This document shows positions 46,892 through 52,115 of a stretch of DNA of 52,115 nucleotides, piece by piece. Below the pieces are notes generated by a model. It did not search any database and was not told the origin of the DNA. It worked only from the letters and a program-made list of their open reading frames with translations. Both the position numbers and the translations under genes were made by a program. The stretch comes from an uncultured Collinsella sp. (GTDB lineage: Bacteria > Actinomycetota > Coriobacteriia > Coriobacteriales > Coriobacteriaceae): contig CABUDZ010000004.1 in the NCBI GenBank assembly GCA_902490445.1, positions 1-52,115 of the forward strand. Direction: 5' to 3'. Positions within the stretch are counted from its first letter, which is position 1, and each line of letters starts with the position of its first letter.

Positions 46892-48025
46892 ATGTACATT
46901 TCCACACATCAGGCTCTGGTCGACTTTTGCCAGCGCGCCCGCGAGTTCGACGCGATCGCCGTCGACACCGAGTTTTTGCGCGAGCGCACGTTTCATCCGC
47001 GCCTGTGCCTGGTCCAGATTGCCACCCCCGCCGAGAGTGTCGCTGTCGATCCGCTGGTGATCGACGACCTGTCGCCGCTTGCCGAGCTTATGGCCGACGA
47101 GGGCGTGATCAAGGTCTTCCACGCCTGCTCGCAGGATATGGAGGTCATGCTTCATACCGTAGGCGTGCTACCGCGTCCGATTTTTGACACGCAGGTGGCC
47201 GCCTCCTTTTTGGGCGAGCGCCAGCAGATTTCCTACGGCGCGCTCGTGCAGACGTTTTGCGGCGTCTCGTTGCCCAAGACCGAGTCGCTGACCGACTGGT
47301 CGCGTCGCCCGCTGACCGATAAGCAGATTGAGTACGCGATCGATGACGTCAAGTACTTGATCGTCGCCTATACCGAGATGATGAGTCGCCTGCGCGAACT
47401 GGGCCGTGTGGACTGGGTGCTCGACGAGTTGCGCCCGCTGGCCGACGAGTCGCACTATCGCGCCGATCGCCACGAGGCGTTCCGCAAGGTCAAACGCATC
47501 AATTCGTGCAGTCGTCACCAGCTGGGTATCGCGCGCGAGCTCGCCGCCTGGCGCGAGGATCGCGCCGAGCGCCGCAACATCCCGCGCAAGTGGGTCATGT
47601 CCGACGATACGCTGCTGGCGCTCGTCAAGCGCAATCCCGTGCGCGTCGAGCAGTTCCGCAGCATCCGCGGCACCGACCAGCTGGGGGAGCGCGATGTGGA
47701 CGGCGCGCTCATGGCCATCAAACGCGGCGCGAGCTGCCCGCACGACCGCCTGCCGCTCATGGTGCGCGGGCATCGCCAGATTTCGCCGGAGCTTGAGAGC
47801 GTGACGGACCTGATGTATGCGCTTATTCGCTTGGTTGCCGAGCGCTCGGGGGTGGCGACCTCGGTCATTGCCTCGCGCGATGACCTGGCCGATTACATCG
47901 AGCATCCTGAGCAAAGCCCCCTGCGCGAAGGCTGGCGTTTTGAGCTTGTGGGTTCGCGCCTGGACGATCTGCTTTCCGGCAATATGGGGCTCACCGTGAA
48001 GGACGGAAAGATTGAGTTGTTATAG
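46892..48025 (+). CDS. rnd: Ribonuclease D-like 3'-5' exonuclease
   Basis: A 377-residue DEDD exonuclease. FDAIAVDTEFLRERTFHPRL holds the first Asp/Glu pair, VFHACSQDMEVML the second Asp, and YAIDDVKYLIVAY the last Asp with Tyr. An HRDC domain (RELAAWREDRAERRNIPRKW, LLALVKRNP) follows from residue 205 and a second HRDC-like part ends the protein. RNase D trims 3' ends of tRNA precursors. ATG 46892 was used since upstream codons from 46856 show no ribosome site; this site is weak too. Confidence 0.88.
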   Translation: MYISTHQALVDFCQRAREFDAIAVDTEFLRERTFHPRLCLVQIATPAESVAVDPLVIDDLSPLAELMADEGVIKVFHACSQDMEVMLHTVGVLPRPIFDTQVAASFLGERQQISYGALVQTFCGVSLPKTESLTDWSRRPLTDKQIEYAIDDVKYLIVAYTEMMSRLRELGRVDWVLDELRPLADESHYRADRHEAFRKVKRINSCSRHQLGIARELAAWREDRAERRNIPRKWVMSDDTLLALVKRNPVRVEQFRSIRGTDQLGERDVDGALMAIKRGASCPHDRLPLMVRGHRQISPELESVTDLMYALIRLVAERSGVATSVIASRDDLADYIEHPEQSPLREGWRFELVGSRLDDLLSGNMGLTVKDGKIELL

Positions 48026-48089
48026 GGAAGCCTAGTCTGCTGAGTGGGTAGAATGCCTCCAACGTGTAACTCGATTCGGAGGAATTCGT

Positions 48090-48794
48090 ATGCCCTACTA
48101 CTATGGATACGGCTTTGGCATCGACCCGCTGTACCTGCTGGTTGTGCTTGTCTGCACGGTGCTTGGCCTTGCCGCACAGAACTATATCAATTCGACGTAC
48201 AAGACGTGGTCCAAGGTTCGCTCGGACGGCGACACGGGCGCTGCGGTCGCGCGCCGCATGCTCGACGCCAACGGCTGCAATGCCGTGGGTATCAAGGGCG
48301 TCGCTGGTGAGCTTACCGACCACTACAACCCGCAGGACAACAATCTGTATCTGTCGGATTCCAACCGTTCGGGCGGCTCGGTCGCAAGCGTTGCTGTCGC
48401 TTGTCACGAGGCAGGCCATGCCGCTCAGCGTCAAAGCGGCTATACCATGATGAAGGTACGCACCGCCCTCGTGCCGGTCGTCAACTTTACCCAGAACACT
48501 TGGACCATCGTGCTGCTCATGGGCCTGTTTATGAACATCGCGGGACTCACGACCCTCGCGCTGATCTTCTTCTCGTTTAGCGTGCTGTTCCAGTTCGTTA
48601 CGCTGCCGGTCGAGATTGACGCCAGTCGGCGCGCCGTGGCGTATATTGAGCAGTCGGGTATGAGCTCCAAGCAGGTCAACGGTGCCAAGAAGGTCTTGAC
48701 GGCAGCCGCGCTTACCTACGTGGCGGCGGCACTCACCTCGATTATTCAGCTGCTCTATCTTATGGCTCGCTACAACAGAAACTCCAACCGATAA
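48090..48794 (+). CDS. YugP-family zinc metallopeptidase
   Basis: A 234-residue membrane protein of the neutral zinc metallopeptidase family (YugP, PF04298 type). There is an N-terminal helix (LYLLVVLVCTVLGLAAQNYI), then VGIKGVAGELTDHYNPQDNN, the metal motif VAVACHEAGHAAQ (HExxH variant HEAGH), two or three helices, and PVEIDASRRAVAYI with the third ligand region. GGAGG stands seven to eight bases before ATG 48090. Substrates are unknown. It lies alone between the RNase D gene and a strong terminator. Confidence 0.88.
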   Translation: MPYYYGYGFGIDPLYLLVVLVCTVLGLAAQNYINSTYKTWSKVRSDGDTGAAVARRMLDANGCNAVGIKGVAGELTDHYNPQDNNLYLSDSNRSGGSVASVAVACHEAGHAAQRQSGYTMMKVRTALVPVVNFTQNTWTIVLLMGLFMNIAGLTTLALIFFSFSVLFQFVTLPVEIDASRRAVAYIEQSGMSSKQVNGAKKVLTAAALTYVAAALTSIIQLLYLMARYNRNSNR

Positions 48795-48810
48795 CAAATT
48801 GGGTCGCTGG

Positions 48811-48840
48811 GCGCCGCGGGGATTTGTGTCCCCGCGGCGC
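48811..48840 (+). terminator. Terminator after the YugP-like gene
   Basis: Perfect 12-bp stem GCGCCGCGGGGA/TCCCCGCGGCGC around a six-base loop. A TACTAT -10-like element directly after it may start transcription of xseA. Confidence 0.8.
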
Positions 48841-48909
48841 TGTACTATGTGTGGGACTTGAATTTGCGCAGGGCCAGAGCCTTTGTGCACGATAACGAAA
48901 GGAGGTTGC

Positions 48910-50361
48910 GTGGCAGGTTGGAATCTAACCGGCAATAGCGTTTCCGCCGAGTTCGACGGTTCGGACGAGCAGGAGCGTAAAGAGCTCAGCGTGAGCCAGG
49001 CGGTAGAGATCGCCGCCGGTGCGCTCGATGCTATTCCGCAACTGATCGTCCTGGGCGAGGTCACGGGTTTCCGTGGTCCCAATGCCCGAAGTGGCCACTG
49101 CTACTTCCAGATTAAAGACGACTCGGCCGCCGTCGACTGCATCATCTGGAAGGGCGCCTATCTCAAGCGTACCTTCGATCTGCGTGACGGCATGCAGGTG
49201 AGCTTTAAGGGCAGCTTCAATCTCTATAAGGCCACGGGCCGCATGAGCTTTGTCGCTCGCTCGTTTTCGCTGGCGGGGGAGGGTCTGCTGCGTCAACAGG
49301 TGGCGCAGTTGGCCGAAAAGCTACGCCGCGAGGGACTGATGGACGAGTCCCGCAAACGCCGCATCCCGGTGTTTTGCTCACGCGTGGCGGTCGTCACCTC
49401 GCTTTCCGGTGCGGTAATCGACGACGTCAAGCGTACGCTGCGCCGTCGCAACCCGCTCGTCGAGCTTGTCGGCGTGGGCGCCAAGGTTCAAGGCGAGGGT
49501 GCGCCGGCCGAGCTCATTGATGGCTTGCGCCGCGCCGCTTCCATTACGCCGGCGCCCGACTGTATTTTGCTGGTGCGCGGCGGCGGCTCCTTTGAGGACC
49601 TCATGACCTTTAATGACGAGGAGCTTGCCCGCGCGGTGGCGGCTTGTCCTGTGCCCGTGGTGACCGGCATTGGCCATGAGCCCGATACCTCGATTTGCGA
49701 CATGGTGAGCGACCGACGCGCCTCCACGCCCACGGCGGCGGCAGAATCGGTGGCGCCGGCTATGACGGAGTTGGCCGATGTGCTCGAGGCGCGCCATCAG
49801 CGTCTGGGTGCCGCGATGGCATCGATGATTGGGTCGGCCCAGGTCGACCTGGAGATGCTCGATCAGCGCGGTCGCCGTGCCTGGGATACCTATACGGCTC
49901 GCTTGGGTGATGCGCTCGATGCCGCTGCGTGTCGCCCGTGCCTCAACGACCCCACATTTATGGTCGAGCGTCGCGAATCGGAGCTTGCGCTGACTGCCGA
50001 TCGCCTGTCGGGCGCCATAGTACGCTCGGTCGGGACATTCCGCTCCAACTTTGAGCGCTTGCCCGAGCGTCTGATTACAAGCACCTCGGGGCTCGATGGT
50101 AAGCGCCATGCGCTCACGCTTGCGAGTTCCCGCCTAGAGCATCAAGGGCGCACGATGCTCAGCAAACCAGCGTCCGACCTCAGCCGTGCGGCAGCGTCGC
50201 TCGATGCCCTGTCGCCGCTCAAAGTGCTTGCTCGCGGCTATTCCATCGCGTACAGCGATGATGGTGTGGCTACGAGTGCCAAGACCTTTAAGCCTGGCGA
50301 CGCCATTCGCGTGCGCATGGCAGACGGCAACGTGGCAGCAACGGTCGATACGGTCGAGTAG
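48910..50361 (+). CDS. xseA: Exodeoxyribonuclease VII large subunit
   Basis: A 483-residue XseA. The N-terminal OB-fold has LIVLGEVTGFRGPNARSGHC and CIIWKGAYLKRTFDLRDGMQ. The catalytic core shows VAVVTSLSGAVIDDVKRTL, CILLVRGGGSFEDLMTF with NDEELARAVAACPVPVVTGI following, and the HEPDTSICDMVSDRRASTPT region. A long helical arm and the C-terminal LSPLKVLARGYSIAY complete it. GTG 48910 has AAAGGAGG upstream. With XseB it degrades single-stranded DNA to oligonucleotides. xseB follows 42 bases later. Confidence 0.93.
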   Translation: MAGWNLTGNSVSAEFDGSDEQERKELSVSQAVEIAAGALDAIPQLIVLGEVTGFRGPNARSGHCYFQIKDDSAAVDCIIWKGAYLKRTFDLRDGMQVSFKGSFNLYKATGRMSFVARSFSLAGEGLLRQQVAQLAEKLRREGLMDESRKRRIPVFCSRVAVVTSLSGAVIDDVKRTLRRRNPLVELVGVGAKVQGEGAPAELIDGLRRAASITPAPDCILLVRGGGSFEDLMTFNDEELARAVAACPVPVVTGIGHEPDTSICDMVSDRRASTPTAAAESVAPAMTELADVLEARHQRLGAAMASMIGSAQVDLEMLDQRGRRAWDTYTARLGDALDAAACRPCLNDPTFMVERRESELALTADRLSGAIVRSVGTFRSNFERLPERLITSTSGLDGKRHALTLASSRLEHQGRTMLSKPASDLSRAAASLDALSPLKVLARGYSIAYSDDGVATSAKTFKPGDAIRVRMADGNVAATVDTVE

Positions 50362-50403
50362 ACCGCGTTTCGCAGTGATAGACCCTTAGGAAAGGAAACA
50401 GAT

Positions 50404-50670
50404 ATGGCAGAGAAGACCCCGGTCGAGCAGCTTACGTACAAGCAGGCCTCGCAGGAGCTGGAGCTCATCATCCGCAGCCTGGAGTCGGGCGATATGGAGC
50501 TTGAGGAGTCGCTCGAGAGCTACACCCGCGGCGTCGAGCTCCTCAAAAGCCTGCGCACCCGCCTGTCCGATGCCGAGCAGAAGGTCTCGGTGCTCCTTAA
50601 GGACGTCGACGGCAACGACGTGCTCGCCGACGGCGAGGCCGCCAACACCGATGATAACCTTTCGTTCTAA
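50404..50670 (+). CDS. xseB: Exodeoxyribonuclease VII small subunit
   Basis: An 88-residue XseB: LTYKQASQELELIIRSLESG, then DMELEESLESYTRGVELLKS, the two-helix family pattern. The ATG follows AGGAAAGGA. Several copies assemble on one XseA. The gap of 42 bases indicates a shared transcript. Confidence 0.93.
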   Translation: MAEKTPVEQLTYKQASQELELIIRSLESGDMELEESLESYTRGVELLKSLRTRLSDAEQKVSVLLKDVDGNDVLADGEAANTDDNLSF

Positions 50671-50677
50671 GCATCTT

Positions 50678-50700
50678 GACCAAATATAATTACCTTGGTC
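50678..50700 (+). promoter_or_regulatory. -10 element within a palindrome before the HIT gene
   Basis: TATAAT (50685-50690) lies inside the inverted repeat GACCAA (50678-50683)/TTGGTC (50695-50700), 30 bases before the HIT gene start. No good -35 is visible. It may allow separate expression of the HIT gene. Confidence 0.4.
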
Positions 50701-50719
50701 TGTAAGAAAGGAACCAGCT

Positions 50720-51055
50720 ATGTGCGATTGCATCTTCTGTAAAATTGCCAACCACGAGATCCCCTCGACCGTTGTCTATGAGGACGACCAGGTCATCGCC
50801 TTCGACGACCTCAACCCGCAGGCGCCGGTCCACACGCTCGTGATCCCTAAGAAGCACTACAGCGACATCGCCGACAACGTACCCGCCGAGACCATGGGCG
50901 CCATAGCTCACGCCATCCAGGAGGTCGCCAAGGCCAAGGGTCTGGAGGACGGTTTCCGCGTCATCTCCAACAAGGGCGTCAACGCCGGCCAGACCGTCAT
51001 GCACTTCCACATGCACGTCCTCGGCGGCAAAAACCTGGGCGAGAACCTCATCTGA
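50720..51055 (+). CDS. HIT-family nucleotide phosphoramidase (HinT)
   Basis: A 111-residue histidine-triad protein. CDCIFCKIANHEIPSTVVYE is the HinT N terminus with two metal-binding Cys, FDDLNPQAPVHTLVIPKKHY is the nucleotide pocket, and HFHMHVLGG is the histidine triad. HinT enzymes cleave aminoacyl-AMP and related phosphoramidates. AAAGGA precedes the ATG. Confidence 0.93.
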   Translation: MCDCIFCKIANHEIPSTVVYEDDQVIAFDDLNPQAPVHTLVIPKKHYSDIADNVPAETMGAIAHAIQEVAKAKGLEDGFRVISNKGVNAGQTVMHFHMHVLGGKNLGENLI

Positions 51056-51096
51056 GGGCGCTTGGCCCGTCGACTTGGCTGCCTTTGGAGTAATCT

Positions 51097-51987
51097 ATGC
51101 AGCTTTCTCAACTCGAATACCTTCAAGCGGTAGCGAACTATGGCGGCGTGCGCAAAGCAGCTCGCGCCGTTCATGTGAGTCCGCAGGCCGTTTCGTCGGC
51201 AATCAAAAAGCTGGAATCTGAGTATCAGATTGTTTTGCTCGACCGATCGGCGGGGGAGGCTGTTTTGTCTCCGGCGGGCAGAGAATTTGCGCGTCGTGCG
51301 CGCGTGATCCTGGCGCAAGTCGACGATCTCAAAAAGTACGCTCAATCGAGGGGCGACGGCGTTTCGCCCGATGGCCACTTTCGTCTTTACGCCCCCTGCC
51401 TTCATGGGCGGGGGCGCCTTTTTGCCGAAAGCTGGTATGACTCGTTTGAACGCTCGCACCCTCAGATTCACCTTGATGTGTGGCATCAGCCAACGGCCAC
51501 ATGCTTTGAATCACTTGTGCTTGGCATTTCGGATGCGGCTATCTCATTCGAGGAACCACGGGACAGCGTCCTTTCTTCAAAATATTTGGGTGAAAAGGAG
51601 CTCAAGGTTCTTTCATGCCCAGCGGGTCATCAATCTGTGGGCGCCATGACCATTCGCGAGTTACTGGGCGGCAGGCTCGCTGTTCCCATTAATTTGTCAC
51701 CCTGTCTCAATGCAATCAATCAATGTCCCGAAGCCCAGCTCGTCAATTTTCGCTTCCGTGATGTTGAATACGGAAGCAGGGCTCAGACTGAGTTTCTTCA
51801 AGCCGGGGGATTGATATTGAGTTTGTCTGGGTCCTCTCTCGCATCGGATGGGTCAGAAGTGAGTGAGTGCTCCATTGAAGGTTCGCGTGATGTAACCTTG
51901 CCCATCTACTTTTGCTATCGGCAAAATTCCTGGACTGATCGACACCAGACGGTTTTTCTGCACCTATTGCGTCATCTTGCTTCGTGA
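51097..51987 (+). CDS. LysR-family transcriptional regulator
   Basis: A 296-residue LysR-type regulator. LEYLQAVANYGGVRKAARAV with HVSPQAVSSAIKKLESEYQI is the helix-turn-helix, and the effector-binding part runs from residue 90 (HFRLYAPCLHGRGRLFAESW). The C-terminal half is shorter in conserved features than usual, so the ligand is unknown. The gene starts 41 bases after hinT with only a weak ribosome site (TTTGGAG). What it controls is probably beyond the window edge. Confidence 0.85.
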   Translation: MQLSQLEYLQAVANYGGVRKAARAVHVSPQAVSSAIKKLESEYQIVLLDRSAGEAVLSPAGREFARRARVILAQVDDLKKYAQSRGDGVSPDGHFRLYAPCLHGRGRLFAESWYDSFERSHPQIHLDVWHQPTATCFESLVLGISDAAISFEEPRDSVLSSKYLGEKELKVLSCPAGHQSVGAMTIRELLGGRLAVPINLSPCLNAINQCPEAQLVNFRFRDVEYGSRAQTEFLQAGGLILSLSGSSLASDGSEVSECSIEGSRDVTLPIYFCYRQNSWTDRHQTVFLHLLRHLAS

Positions 51988-52115
51988 GATTAATTGGCTT
52001 CGAGGCATCAAGTGATTATTGACGCCTTGTAACACATAGCTGACAGCTTTGCCCTCATGCTTTTCCAAGATTCCGATTTAGATTGCTGACTCTTGTAGGT
52101 TGGAGCATGAAAAAC

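Noticed and set aside
52071..52115. A possible gene start at ATG 52107 at the window end.
   Set aside because: Only three codons are visible and the GGAG lies too close to the ATG, so no gene can be supported. The 128 bases after the LysR gene show nothing else.

Overview
The window looks like a chromosomal segment of a gut actinobacterium of class Coriobacteriia, most likely a Collinsella species. The grounds are high G+C with strong GGAGG ribosome sites, a fused-ATPase ECF transporter, frl-type Amadori sugar genes, L-lactate dehydrogenase, an N-acetyl (DapH) lysine pathway, and a probable D-Asp ligase/aspartate racemase pair. The genus is inferred from overall gene content; no rRNA or other marker gene is present. 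I saw no tRNA, rRNA, CRISPR array, prophage or insertion sequence.

Layout. 1-10.7 kb: one co-directional operon behind an operator-rich leader. It encodes a YfcC-type permease, two atypical amidohydrolases, FrlC/FrlB/FrlD-like enzymes, a second FrlD-like kinase, a YjbQ protein, a BtpA/SgcQ protein and an FGGY kinase. It looks like a catabolic pathway for an Amadori-type amino-acid/sugar conjugate with uncharacterised extra steps. 10.7-25.3 kb: housekeeping and small regulatory genes: TatD, TcdA, a 28-residue membrane peptide, SdpR/SdpI, an EttA-like ABC-F protein, two Coriobacteria-type unknowns, NadE, an aminotransferase, lactate dehydrogenase, a Mbeg1-like hydrolase and a nucleoid-associated protein. 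25.4-30.9 kb: lysine/diaminopimelate genes. A lysine riboswitch precedes a single reading frame that joins LysA to DapA, followed by dapB and dapH. A divergent M20 deacetylase may supply the N-acetyl-DAP deacetylase.

30.9-37.4 kb is accessory: a HigBA toxin-antitoxin pair, a small membrane protein, a lipoprotein whose ribosome site is buried in a perfect 14-bp hairpin, a helical regulator next to a Ser/Thr kinase, and a DUF4143-type ATPase. That ATPase is preceded by four 17-bp repeats at an exact 23-bp period and is bracketed by a degenerate second copy of the neighbouring gene end. 37.7-39.9 kb: ATP-grasp ligase and Asp/Glu racemase, probably for a D-Asp peptidoglycan cross-bridge. 40-43.5 kb: an ECF transporter operon (S, fused AA', T) preceded by a 22-residue leader peptide with three consecutive Trp codons and a terminator. 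This is a classical attenuator and implies a tryptophan transporter. 43.6-52.1 kb: secreted C69 dipeptidase, a 30-residue membrane peptide with a lipid kinase, RNase D, a YugP-type protease, XseA/XseB, a HIT protein and a LysR regulator.

The observations I would look at first are two ~100-nt hairpin elements (25345-25442 and 42577-42676) that share the same purine-rich internal loops while their helices differ with pairing kept, the Trp attenuator with its extra long inverted repeat, the LysA-DapA frame, and the ribosome-site-sequestering hairpin before the lipoprotein.
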